A stretch of DNA of 60,000 nt from Hydractinia symbiolongicarpus (Eukaryota > Cnidaria > Hydrozoa > Anthoathecata > Hydractiniidae), in NCBI RefSeq assembly GCF_029227915.1, contig NC_079879.1:33610501-33670500 (forward strand), written 5' to 3'. Numbering within the stretch: position 1 is the first letter of the stretch; every line of letters starts with the position of its first letter. Made by a program: the position numbers and the translations under genes. Below the pieces are notes generated by a model that worked only from the letters and a program-made list of their open reading frames with translations, had not been told where the DNA came from and searched no databases. Below are positions 1-12,000 of the stretch, piece by piece.

Positions 1-204
1 AAAACTAGATTTTAGGATCACTTCATGCTCTCGCAATTCATTAATCTTCGCCTGCAACTCCACAATCGTTATTCCACTTTTCTCTCCCTCCTTTATCTCG
101 CTTTTCTTTTGCTCCTAAAGAAACAATTGTATATATCTTCATTCCTTCACTTTCCTTACCATAGATTGATTGGACGTGGTACATTCGTAACCTTCGAATC
201 TCAT
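1..204 (-). CDS. 5' end of a coiled-coil protein gene (partial, runs off the left edge)
   Basis: Two coding exons are visible on the minus strand. Exon 1 is 204..160 (15 codons, MRFEGYECTTSNQSM) and has an in-frame TAG directly before its ATG. A 45-bp GT-AG intron (159..115) with a pyrimidine-rich 3' end follows. Exon 2 runs from 114 to the window edge as 38 open codons in the same phase. The exon 2 product is charged and heptad-like (ELQAKINELREHEV), typical of a coiled coil. I do not recognise the family. The 45-bp intron is shorter than any other intron I placed here (the next shortest is 73 bp), so the exon 1/2 junction is less certain than the exon 2 reading frame. Inference: a genuine gene start whose body lies left of the window. 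Confidence 0.5.
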
Positions 205-1196
205 CTAGACTGTATTAGATATTACCTTATATTCTCGGCAACAGGTCTTAATGCCAGGTCTTTCTTAGTTCACCTCTAGGATTTGCCCCAGGAAGTACCA
301 GTACAAAAACAAACAAAAAAAATTAAGCAACTCTTTCATTTTTGATAAGTAATCCTATAGGCTAAACAAAGGAAAGTTTATACGGTTTATTTAAAAAAGA
401 CGTGTTTTCCATTACAGTCTAGTTATTCTTGGGGAATCTATAGAAGGAAAACAGATGTCACAATAAAGCCATTTTAAATTGTGATCAGTTGACAAGGAAT
501 AAAAACATGAAGTTTAAAATCACAAGTATAAAATAATTTACATACAGGTCCTGTCATTAAAAGCCAGTACAACAAAACCAAAAGAAATATGACCAATAAA
601 ACATGACGAATGTCAAGTTTGTTGGTAACCTTCATATTGCTGAACATGTGTTTATTTTCTAAAGAAAGAAAGATTAAGAACATTTTTATCAAATGCAGTA
701 ACTATTTTTTTAAAAAAAGATCTGCTTCATAATTTTTTTACTACGTGCCCAAAAAGCATCTATGACAGCTAATTTATCGCACTAATTATTACAAATGCAC
801 CATGCACAACACATATTTGTAAATCACATAAAGTTTTGACAGTAATTTTTCAACTTTTTAAACCAGAGTCCTTTTATGATACTAGTATAATTTGTCTGTA
901 ATCTTTTTCTAAATTTTGTGCTGTTGTTGTGCAATAATAAAACTGTAATGCAGCTTTTTTACTTCTTTTGTTTTTACAACATTTACATACTTAATTTGCT
1001 AGTTTTACATCACCCATCACAGAGGAATCAACTCTCATTAAGTTAGATTTCACAGCCTGAATTCACACAAGAAAATATAATCACTTTACAGGTGTATTAC
1101 AGTACAAGAATACTAATTAACAAGTTGCATAACTTTTCATATATTTTAAAATCATCACCAGTGGCAAATCCTCTCACCAGTGAGGATGTAACTAGG
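205..1196. other. AT-rich spacer, presumed 3' flank of the NDUFAF3-like gene
   Basis: No convincing coding exon, RNA gene or repeat structure is visible. The only open frames are short, AT-rich and unsupported by splice signals. The part next to 1197 probably holds the 3' UTR of the minus-strand NDUFAF3-like gene. Confidence 0.4.
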
Positions 1197-1733
1197 CTAG
1201 TCAAGAGGAATATGACTTGGCGGTATAAGAACTGCTCCAGTTACTCTATCTTCTTCAATTAAGAAATTATACGTCGAGCATGCATGTGGTGTACTTAAAA
1301 CCTCTAAGGCAATATTGTGTTTTTTCAGGTACTGATGGACCTCTTGCGTCAACATTGCCATCTTTTCCCCAGTTCCTATCACTAGTATTTCAATTTTAGG
1401 ATTGACTACTGTAAACAACTGAAGACTCTCAACAGTAATGTCAGCAGGTGATAAAACTTTCCAAGATAAACAAACGTCTTGCAATAATGCTACTGATCCA
1501 TATAATTTGTTCCCTTGTATCGTAAATCCTCTTGTGCTATACCTTGATACATACAAAGGGATGCCTCGCATTGATTGTTTCTTGGGATCAAATTTTTGAA
1601 TGTTCATTGTAGTTGGCTCGATTATATATGCACTTGCATCAGTTTTTTTCCATCTTCTTATTATAGGTGATATGCATTTGTTACATTGTCTTGAGATATT
1701 TTGTCCAAGTATGTACGTCATGTGTGTTGTCAT
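1197..1733 (-). CDS. NDUFAF3: NDUFAF3-like mitochondrial complex I assembly factor (Mth938/DUF498 domain)
   Basis: A single uninterrupted frame of 178 codons. The ATG at 1733 is the first in frame; the frame is also open a little upstream, starting from a TTG. Residues 1-30 are basic and lack acidic residues (MTTHMTYILGQNISRQCNK...), consistent with a mitochondrial presequence. The remainder reads as the Mth938-like fold. It has GFTIQGNKLYGSVAL, then a WKVLSP strand, then IEILVIGTGEKM (the conserved 'GTG' loop), then LEVLSTPHACSTYNFLIEEDR and a final GAVLIPP. This order and the length match animal NDUFAF3 (about 184 aa), which partners NDUFAF4 in early assembly of respiratory complex I at the inner mitochondrial membrane. 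A TTCTAG acceptor-like site lies just before the ATG, so a 5' UTR exon upstream is possible. No frame damage is seen. Confidence 0.9.
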   Translation of the reverse strand: MTTHMTYILGQNISRQCNKCISPIIRRWKKTDASAYIIEPTTMNIQKFDPKKQSMRGIPLYVSRYSTRGFTIQGNKLYGSVALLQDVCLSWKVLSPADITVESLQLFTVVNPKIEILVIGTGEKMAMLTQEVHQYLKKHNIALEVLSTPHACSTYNFLIEEDRVTGAVLIPPSHIPLD

Positions 1734-2958
1734 TTTAAAACTAGAATTCAAAACAGAATATGCAACAAAATAGCTTATTTGTATGAATTTTTTGTTGGAC
1801 TTATTCGCCGTTTAAAGAAAAACTTAAATTCAGTGAGTTTCATTTGACTATTAGTCAAGGAGACATCTAGTGAAGTTTGTACAAATAAGATACAAATCAT
1901 GTCTGCATAAAATGCATACTAAAAGACCACCGGCCTGTCACTTTTAAAAGAAAATTTTTTTTATGTTTTTAGCTATATTTTATACTTCGAAACTTAGCAA
2001 TTTTATGCTTTTTTCAAATTTTATGCTATGTTACCAGAGCAATTTATATTTGATTGGTTCGTTTAAAAAGAAGGAAGGAAAACAGTGGGGGAGGAAAATC
2101 AGGTAAGTGAGGGAGGAAAATCAGGTAAGTGTGGAGACTTTATAATTCCTGGGGCAAAGCCTAAGTAGATTAAGGAAGACTTGGCAAGAGAGTGACACCC
2201 AGTTTTCTTGCTTGCCTAATTGTGTGATTGTTTGCTTGTAAAATAAATAAGACGTACCTGATGCCATGAAATTTGGGTTTAGATCTATTACAGTCAAGAT
2301 CAGATTGGAAAAAGGTCATTAATATACCCGTTTAATCCATGCTATCGTGGAAAACGGACATTAGGCAAAAAATGATGATGATGATCACCAACCCTTTTAA
2401 AAAGTGAGGGAGTCATGTTTATTATAGCTTTGTTAACCTCACTCTGATATTATGCAGTAGGTATACCAAAATATAACAATTTTTTCATATTACATAATGA
2501 AGTGTTATTAGTTTTGAGCAGTACAAAGATCATTTCTATAGCTAAAAAAATAAGCCCCCATCCTTAGCATTATTGAGATCAGGCCCACAAAAAAGTTGAT
2601 GTGATGATATGATAAAATTTCTTTTTTTTCTCATTTGAGGAAAAAAACAATCAAAGTTACATATAGGAGTGTGAATACAATAATGCTACTAACTGTCCTA
2701 GCTACTGACTTTCAACGATCTTTTATTTGTTGTTTTGAGATAACACAAGGTAGGACAACATTTCACAGGGTGCAACAAAGTGGAAAATTGTCCTACCAAG
2801 AGTAGATCAATTTGATATATACAGCAATAATGGGTACACGCAGTATTTTATTCTACCAATTGATTCTGTGTGTTGCCTTTTGAACTGAATTTGTGTTTTT
2901 TATGGGAAGAAACTATCAACGAAGTATAACATGACAAACACATAAACAGCATCTTGTA
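1734..2958. other. Non-coding spacer with a probable SINE 3' tail
   Basis: No coding exon is supported. About 2088-2140 contains two near-identical 22-bp copies of a GGGAGGAAAATCAGGTAAGTG-type unit. About 2310-2380 ends in an (ATG)n run after a GGAAAACGGACATTAGGC segment, the kind of tail found on tRNA-derived SINEs of marine invertebrates. The tRNA-like head could not be found, so the SINE call rests on the tail only. Confidence 0.35.
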
Positions 2959-3233
2959 TCAACTTGCTGAGATTTGGTCACCAGGCCTACAGAAGAAGTA
3001 GTTATCTCTATCTAGGTCCAAAAATGTTAATAACCTTAAATAACTGTATTTATCAGCTTGTTCCTGATTGGTAACTTTGAATTTCGATCCACTGCAATTG
3101 TATAAATACATGCTCAACATCATTTTACTTTGCCCAATGACGGGAGAAGGATCTCCTGAAACATCGCCTGCTAAACTATTTTGTTTAAGAAATGGTAAAC
3201 TTTTCACAGTAATGTGACTACTGAACAGACAAA
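2959..3233 (-). CDS. Candidate terminal coding exon, gene unrecognised
   Basis: On the minus strand a good acceptor (GATATTGTTTCAG) at about 3234 is followed by a frame of 91 codons that ends at a TGA (2961..2959). The product has balanced composition, unlike the AT-rich shadow frames nearby: ...LAGDVSGDPSPVIGQS..., then a hydrophobic MMLSMYLYNCSG, then ...LRLLTFLDLDRDNYFFCRPGDQ. The exon would start in phase 1. I looked for upstream minus-strand exons with a phase-1 donor up to about 5 kb and did not find a convincing one. It could be the last exon of an unseen gene or an isolated relic. Confidence 0.35.
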
Positions 3234-4988
3234 CTGAAACAATATCTTCAATAATAATAATGTTTTACCTATACTATTTCATAACATGCTACATATTGAT
3301 GAGAATTTCTGAATTACTACCTGGGTATGTTTTAAACCATTTCATGAAATACCTTGATGTGTTTTAAAACAAGACCTGAGAGGCTTTAAATATGTTGTGG
3401 ACACATAAGAATAGACAAAAAACATCCTAAGGAAAGCTGAACATTTTTCAAAAGAGTCCTTACATTTCAGCACTTTTTGAAGGATTTGCTTACTAAGAAC
3501 ATGGTTTAACTTGCTTAAAAAGCAGCATAAAATGAAGATGGTACCATAATTTTGAGTTTTTGAGATTACATATTACAAGATTATATATATATATACTATA
3601 AAAACACTGAAGGTTTTGACTTCCTAACAACCTTTTTCAGTTAAAATTAAAAAAGGTATACATCTTCACAATAATTCGGGAAAACTAAAACTCCATCGCA
3701 GCCTATTTTGCAATTGGAGAAGGTAAACATCATATTGTTAAAAGGAGAAAACACATTCTTTCGTGTGTTTTGTTTTTAATGAAAAGTACACATAAGTTGT
3801 ATCTTATTATTAATAATGTTTCCTGAAAATTAAATTGATATGAAAGAAGTTAAAAAACTGGAGTAAACAAGTTTTTGTTGCTAACAAACTCTTATAAAAA
3901 CGTGTTTTTACCTCCTTTGAGGTAATGGTGTTAGGGTTTCTGGCGAAACACCCAAAACCAGATCAGTGCACAAAATACGGCACATGTTTGTAACAAAATG
4001 ATTTCGAAACAGTTCAAACTAAATACAGTGAAACTAAATTTAAATAATTGATAAATAATTGATAGCAAAAACGGCAAGTGTGTTGAAAATGAGAAAACAA
4101 AGCCACATGAATAAAAGTCACCAGCTTGCCAGAATATTGTGCTGAATGCCCTGATAAAATTTGCTTAACTTGAATTGAGAATTTTAAATATTTGAATTTG
4201 AATTTGAAAATAAGTAAAGACACTTGATGTTGATGCAACTCTCACTATACCTCGGAGTTTGAGAGGAAGACTTTTTCACATGTTGAACTAAAAATATATA
4301 TATTACAAGAAATGATCGCATTGGGACATGACACAATAAACTATACAACAATTAACAATACATTGGAGAGATGGATTACAAACAGACAAAAACAAGTGAG
4401 ACATTGAACGATAATGAAGACATAGGAGACAATGAACAAACATGGTGTAATATTTAACAAACATAAAAAACACATGTTCTTCAAAATTTTACGTTTCAAA
4501 TAATAACGCAACAGATGGAGTTAACATCAAAAAACACAGATTTGAAGATATAAAAAAGAAGGAACTCTGAATAATCCAGTTTGGAATATTTATAAAAGCT
4601 TGATCACAAAAGCAGCATCATTACCCCCAGATCATAATAGCATCTTTGGACCATGGTTGGCTCAAACATTATAACATGACACCCATGATAATCAGACAAG
4701 TCCACTAGATAGATGTGCACAGTAATCCAATAGCTTAAGGTGAACAAAGCTCACTGCTGAAGTTATACAAAAAATTATTGTAAATCACAGAACAGCTTTA
4801 ACGTGGGGCAAATATGTGTTTTTTATAGCAATGAAATAAAATCATATTTGAAACGTGCATTGACAATTCATAAAATTTACCTTTATAAGAAACACTATTT
4901 TGCTAAACACCAACCAATCTTGAGATACTGAATTGTCCAGTCTAAGACTGGTCGACCATCTTGAGACTGGCTAGGGTGTTAAAACATT
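3234..4988. other. AT-rich spacer
   Basis: No gene, RNA or structured repeat can be supported here. A short minus-strand stretch near 3905-3990 ends in a donor-like site but cannot be joined in phase to the candidate exon at 2959-3233. Confidence 0.4.
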
Positions 4989-5067
4989 GTGGCGCTCTAG
5001 ATTAGTGGTTATAGCTCTCTTGGGGTTCAATTTCTCTTGACGGCGATTCAACATGGGCGAGTGAATG
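4989..5067 (+). repeat. Truncated tRNA-derived SINE head, inverted against the next copy
   Basis: This stretch reads GTGGCG..TAGATTAGTGGTTATAGCTCT..GGTTCAATTTCTCTTGACGGCG on the plus strand. It is the same head as the minus-strand SINE copies at 52543-52893 and 54471-54831. It contains an A-box-like TAGATTAGTGG and a decayed B box. It stops at GAGTGAATG and abuts a minus-strand copy, giving an inverted pair. Confidence 0.6.
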
Positions 5068-5380
5068 CTAGCCTCACAAATATCAATGTCTATTATTTCC
5101 AGGAGGGGCCATGGCTTAGATGGAGGGTCCTAGAGTATTTAATGCTCATTTTGAGCTACGCAGACACAATTTAGAGCCCGAGCTCTACTAGACAACTCCC
5201 AGCAACATCTAACAGCCCACACAGTGTGCCATCTCGCCAATTTCCCCCACATTGCTTGGGTTAACCCGGGGCTATCGTAACATTCACTCGCCCATGTTGA
5301 ATCGTCGTCAAGAGGAATCGAATCCCCGGTCTCCCACACGGAGTACAAGAGCTATAACCACTAATCTAGTAGGGCGCCCA
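5068..5380 (-). repeat. tRNA-derived SINE, copy 1
   Basis: Minus-strand copy of the SINE also present at 52.5-52.9 and 54.5-54.8 kb. Reading the minus strand, the head has an A-box-like TAGATTAGTGGTTATAG and a B-box GGATTCGATTCC. A GC-rich body follows (GGCGAGTGAATG, AACCCCGGGTTAACCCAAGC) that is shared almost base for base by all three copies. It is somewhat more diverged than copies 2 and 3, and its 3' end lacks the (TATC)n tail they carry. Confidence 0.7.
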
Positions 5381-6093
5381 TCCTATATCTCTGAATTTAG
5401 TGTTGCTTAAATCTTGTAGCTAACTATACTATAGCTACCTTTACGTTCTTATAATTTCACTTAATTCCAGCATCACACATTGCAATATCTGAAGTGTTTT
5501 ATCATTGTTCATCTTTAGAATGGGCAGCATGTAGCTATCTAGTGATATAATAAGGGAAAGAAGACCTTAGCCTGCCCTGTTTACTTGATTTGTCGTTTTT
5601 GGGAAATTTATTTCTGGCACTTACTAAATCAAAATAACAAGACAAGTACATGTACATAGTAGATTAGTACTTCTCTTCTCTTCGCCCACAATCAGGAGGT
5701 AAAGTAGGTCGCCGTACGCCAATGGAGTTTGGCACGGCGCCCCATTTTAATTGCGAAGATAGTGAGTAAAGTCAAGACTGCTTTATTTTAAAACTTGATA
5801 CATTGGTATCATCATAAACTACTAACAGACTGTAATTTAACGTGCAGTTAAAAAATTATTTTACTTAAATTAGTCTTTGTAATTCTATTAGTAAGATGCA
5901 ATAGCTAAAAGTCACACATCTTTAAGAACTGTCAAGTCTTAAAAGTCCTACTTATTTTTCAAAATTCGTCGTACATATCGAACTGGTTGGCGCCTAATAA
6001 ACTCTTTTTCTTGGAAGTGTCGAGCGGTTTCTAGCACGCTTGGAAGTAAACCCTCCTTCCAGTTACTATTTGTCCAGTTATTAAGCTAGAGTA

Positions 6094-9000
6094 ATGGATG
6101 AAGAAAAATTTGATGGCATGCTCCTTGCTATGGCTCAGCAACATCAAGGTGGTGTTAAAGAGGTAGCTAGATGAAATACGAATATTATTTTGTTTTTACA
6201 TTTCCAGGGGAACTTAAGCTAGAGAGGCCAAAGGAAATTATGTCACACTTTCTTATCGCAGACATATTGTAAAACAGATGCAGAAAAATTTCATTATTCA
6301 CTAAGTTTCCGCCCTGGTTTTTGCAGTCAGATAATTGTCCCATAGTTCGTTTATTGAACCAGTGCACAACACAAGGTTCCAAAAAGCTCAAATAGGCCAC
6401 CATCAAAAATATGTTGTGTTCGCGTCCTGAAGACCTGGCAAAAATGAGTCGAGTGGGCGGTCGGGTGTATTTCTTCCTGGGATTTTTAGATCAGAGGAAG
6501 CAAATTCGTTCCCAGGGCTGAAACAGTATAGCGACACTTGACATCGTTTGTAGATCATTTTTCGCCGCCCTGTAAACTGTCAGTAGCCACAGGAGTGCCC
6601 TAAAGGAATTAATTTTCACACAGATTAATTTTTGCAAGTTTTTGTCAATTTTGATAAATTAGTTTTGGCAGAAAAAATTTTCTTTTTGAAAATATCTGGC
6701 GATTTTTTTTCTGTTTTTTTTTTGGACTTACCCACTCTAGTTTTTATTACCAAAAGTTGGTCGGTGGGAGGACGCGAGCACAACATATTTTTAATGGCAG
6801 CCTTAAGTACATAAATATAAAAATAAATAATAAATAAACCATCAACCTTGCCCCCAGAGAGTTTTTTAAATAAAGCAATCAATCAAGACAAAAATAGGTG
6901 GAAAGTAATATCACCAAAAGCTTTTTTAAAAGCGTATATATAACAAAGAGGAAGTGATTCACACAATCGGTACATTTTTGGCTACATTTTTATGTTGGTT
7001 TATTTAAGCTGTTATATCTTATCAGAAACGTACGTTGTCTGTGACTCGGCTTAACTTTTGTATATAGTCATCCATAGCTTAAAAAATATGATTGACAGCT
7101 GTTCTCGCTTTCATGAACATGATTTTAAAATAATAACAGAAGGGATGTATAATAAACGAGTAAATACCCCACAGGCAAGGACATTTTTGTTGAGCAAACA
7201 GACATAAGATGGCAACAAGAGCTTCGATTGATAAGCGAAACGAATTTTCTTTTTTAGTTTTGTGAGTAATTATAGTAATATTTTATGCTCTTTTTGCATG
7301 TTTACCATTTCTGCTGCCATCTTTTGCCTGTCAAAATGCGCAGAAATCTGGGAGCTACTCATACCGCATCATAGTGAAATACGTCTATGGCAATGAAAAC
7401 TAGGTTACCTGAACTCTACAAAAAGAAATGCTATTTTAGATCGCGTTTTAAAAGTTTAAGAAAGAAGAACGGCTATAGAAATGTTTTTTTAGATTGCATT
7501 TTAAAAGTTTAAAAACGAAAAGCGGCGATAGAAATATTTTTTGATATCGCATTTTGATTCACGAACGATTAAAATCTATTATTTAGCTAGCTTTATTACA
7601 ACAAATTAAAACAACAAGTGTTAATTTATTTTTTCCCGTCAGTTTTTGATTTAATTGATGAACTAATACGGTCTTTGTTGTCTTCCAAAGAAGTTTTCTA
7701 TCGTGGACGCCATGGTGTAATGTTTAATTTTTGTTCGTGTAGTCCACGAAAAATTGATCGTGAAGTCCACGACTGTTAAAAAAATACGCATCGTGGGCTA
7801 TCGTGGTTCGTGCGTAACATGAAATAAAGACGAACACAGTGTTAACAAACCTTTTCACAGTACTGTATTGGTAAAAAATATTCAGACAACTTTTTCATTT
7901 CTGCTTGAATTATTCCTGAAAGGCAAACACCCTTCAAATGTCTCTCAACCAAGGACAGGCAGCTCAAACGACGACTCAAAAAAAGAAACTAATACTCCTT
8001 TAAAAAGCGGTTTAGAATAGGTGCTCATTTTGTTACTGTGCAGTGCGTAACTTGATTTAAAATCAAGATAAATGTAATATAAGTTTTTTTTAATGTATTA
8101 AAATTAAGGGTATTATCTTTTCATATTACTTAAATCCATTCAAAAATCGCCATTGGGTAATGGCTAATTTAAATCCATGACGAAAATGTTTTGATATCGC
8201 ATTTTGATTCACGAACGATTAAAATCTATTATTTAGCTAGCTTTATTACAACAAATTAAAACAACAAGTGTTAATTTATTTTTTCCCGTCAGTTTTTGAT
8301 TTAATTGATGAACTAATACGGTCTTTGTTGTCTTCCAAAGAAGTTTTCTATCGTGGACGCCATGGTGTAATGTTTAATTTTTGTTCGTGTAGTCCACGAA
8401 AAATTGATCGTGAAGTCCAAACAAACACCCTTCAAATGTCTCTCAACCAAGGACAGGCAGCTCAAACGACGACTCAAAAAAAGAAACTAATACTCCTTTA
8501 AAAAGCGGTTTAGAATAGGTGCTCATTTTGTTACTGTGCAGTGCGTAACTTGATTTAAAATCAAGATAAATGTAATATAAGTTTTTTTTAATGTATTAAA
8601 ATTAAGGGTATTATCTTTTCATATTACTTAAATCCATTCAAAAATCGCCATTGGGTAATGGCTAATTTAAATCCATGACGAAAATGTCCTTCTAAGTTAG
8701 TGCAGGATTGTCCATGCAAACATTACTGTGTGTGAAATGTATTCTAATTTTCAGTAGTTGATTCCATTAGTTTTTGTTGTTGTTTTGTTGTTGTTGTTTT
8801 TTTTTATATTAAAAATAATTGCCAGTCCCCATATGTAGAAAGGCTACTTTATCTTAAAAGACCTGAAAAAACTAAAATTACAAAATGTTGCAATAATAAT
8901 ATGGCAAAAAAATTTGTTTTGCAAAAGATTATATAATAGTCCGTTCCTTGAAAAATCTTTTTGAAATACATTGGAATAACTGGTTTTCAAAATTTTTTGT

Positions 9001-12000
9001 TCTAGATTCCTTTTTTTACCTGGTAAAAATAAGTATTTATCAACTTTAGTCAACCCCTATTAAGGATAAGCAAAACTACCTTACCCCAAAAAGCCCTGCA
9101 ATAAACAATTACAACAGTAACTGAAAATGTTATTTGGACTTTTTTAGCTGCTGAAAACATTCTTTGGTTTTCTCTCTCGCAAAACAGATTTCTTTCATGG
9201 AGCAGCTCCAGGTGTTCCACGTCAGGTAATTAATTTACGCTTCAAAGTTTATAGACACATTCTTTATTTGTGGCGAATTCTGGTAAACTGAGTACATATC
9301 CTAATATGCTTTTTGTTTTTACATTAGACCGTTGTCGATGCCATGAAGGAATTTGAAGATAAAGCTGAAACGGTAATTATTTTTAAGTCTATGTCTCTGA
9401 GAAGCGTTGCTTCTATGAAAGTTGCACTTAAAAATCATCTGTTATTTGGGAATGAAATGAATTTAAATTAAACCTTTAAGGGACCGCAATTAACAAGTGT
9501 TATTCATACAAAAAGTAATGCATGCTTTCATTTTAAAATTTTAAATTAAATTTTTGCAATTATTTATGCACTTCAAAGTGATAAGTCTCCTGAAAAACAA
9601 TAAGACCTGAGTCGCCTTACACATGATCTGCAAAATCAATTCTTGTATAAGTAAAAATAAGCTTACTACCAAATTTTTTCACTTAGACACAGGAGTCCTT
9701 TCCCTTCCTTGCATCATAAAACCTTACATCTTTAGAAAAGAAAAGAGGTACTAAAAGAAAAGGAGGAAAGAGAGCAAAAGTTAAAAGAAACTAGAGAAAA
9801 ACAGAAACAAAAGGAGGAGGCTGAGTTTGCAAAGATTGGCCAGAAAAGTGACTCTGCTAAAATCGAGGAAGTAACAAAAGAAGAAGCGCAAAAAATTATC
9901 GAGCAAAACAACCAGAAAGAAAATGAAACAAAGCCAACCGAAGATAAGAAGAAGGTAAATAATAAAGCTTTCTCTTTTTCAATGTGGCATGACCCTGCCT
10001 ATAGCAGGCAGTCAAAAGGGTAGCGAGACTTACTGGACTTCATGGTTTTAATTTTTATTTAATAAGAATTTCTAGTACACCTGACATTTATTTTCGCCAA
10101 GCGTTCAGTAAAGTGTAAATTGGCTCGTATAAATTCGCTCCAGGGCCATTTTACGTAATTTTTTTTTTCTTTTTCAAATAAGTAAGTTTAGCGCTCGATT
10201 GATTGTGTGTCCACAAAATTCCGTTGTATAAGTTATTACGTTGTAAATATACCTTGTGTTGTGACATCGCAAGTACAGCTCAAAGATATTATACACAAAG
10301 TACACACTTCATATTAGGTCACCTGTTTCGTTGATGTTCCTGCATTTATATTCGGCCCAATTTTTTGTTTAAGGACACTGCTCTGCCCAGACCAATGAGA
10401 GTGAAGAAGGACTCTTCAACGCTCCTATCAAAATCGAGCACACCTGCTAAGCGAAATCGAAAGTCCAAAACACCCACAAAAAACTCAATAATTGAGGAGA
10501 TTTCTCCAAGTAAAAGAATTGGCCGCCCGAAAGTAGAAATAGATGTGTCGCGAGCTAAGCAATTGATATCTCTTGGGTTCACCATGGGTCAGGTATCAAA
10601 CGCTTTGGGGATATCCAACGGGACACTGCGACGTTTTCGCAAACTGAATGAGGATTGTAAATTGTTTGATGATATCACAGATCAGGAATTAGATTCTACT
10701 GTTGTAGCCATTAAAAAAGAGCACACGCATATTGGCGAGAAAAGATTGCTCGGTTTACTAAGAGGCCGTGGCTTGCGTGTCCAGCGGCAAAGGTTAAGAA
10801 GGTCTATTCATCGAGTTGACCCGTCTGGGCCGATGCAAAGATGCAACGCTGGGATAGCCAATGTAAATGCTCGAACATCAATGTCCGAAGGTGAACCTAA
10901 GCCTAAGCTAAGTCGACCTAAGAAAAGCGAAGCGCCTGGAATTCAAGTTCCTGCTAACTGTCCATCACCAAACGCCTTGTGGAGAATTGATACGGTTGGT
11001 AAGCTCGAACGATGGGGTATTGTCATAACGTTCGCCCTTGATATGTTCAGTCGACTGATGACGTTCATCATCGCTTCACATTCCGGACACAGTCACGGTA
11101 GCAACATTCTGACGGCCTTTAAAAACAGCGTAGACAAATATTCTTGGCCTAATATGATCAGTACAGACGAGAGGGACGAAAAAGCACACGTGTGGAAAGC
11201 CATGGTGGAAGAGAAGGGTGATATGTCTGTCGAGATGTCCACGAAACTCGAACGGGTACAGTGGATTACTATCATTAAAAACGATTTAAACGCACACATC
11301 TTCAACCCTGTTATTGAAACATTCACTGAGCTTGAACAAGAAGGATCGCTGAACATTTCGAACGAAACCGATCTTTTTTGTTTGCATTTTGTTTATTTAC
11401 CTCGTATCAACAAACTGCTGCAAGACTTTATGACTGGTTATAACTCTTGTGCAATCCCTAAAGGTAGTGGTGCCACTCCTTCTCAGATATTTTATGCTCA
11501 CAATGATAATACGGAAGCTGGAAGCAAAGACATTTTGCCGAATCTAACAAATACGACGGCTGTTGATATTGACCTGCAATGTGACTGTCCAATGCCAGTT
11601 GAAAAGCTGAAGGAGCTTTATGATCATGTTAACCCATTAGAACCTTCATCACAGAATGGGAAGGAGCTATACTACCGAACTGGTACCTTTGTAACGCAGT
11701 ACCTGAAAGCTCTAATAGAAGTCGAACAAAAAGAACTAGATTCCAGCTCACTCAAAGAAACTGGTACTGCAAGCGATGAAATATCCTTTATTATTTCTTC
11801 TGCTGCGAGCGAAAGTAATATGAACGGCGAAATTGTTGACAATGTCGGTTTAATTAGCGAAGTCAACAGTCACGACGAGATGCGTCATGAACAACAAGGC
11901 GTAGCGGCAACACCTTACGAAATCACTGATGACCAGGCAGTTGTTGTAGCGTCATATAACGAGGCTGGGCCAATCGAAAACGAGGTTAATATAATTGCTA

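Noticed and set aside
5139-5348. 69-codon minus-strand ORF with Trp/Cys-rich product
   Set aside because: It lies wholly inside a SINE copy; a matching frame occurs in the copy at 54.7-54.97 kb.
8268-8501. 77-codon plus-strand ORF
   Set aside because: It exists only because of the deletion in the second unit of the tandem duplication and shows no protein-like pattern.
10365-10394. Start of the integrase-like protein at 10365
   Set aside because: The triplet there is TTG, not ATG. The first ATG is at 10395, and the upstream open codons are better explained as possible exon sequence after an acceptor at 10373.
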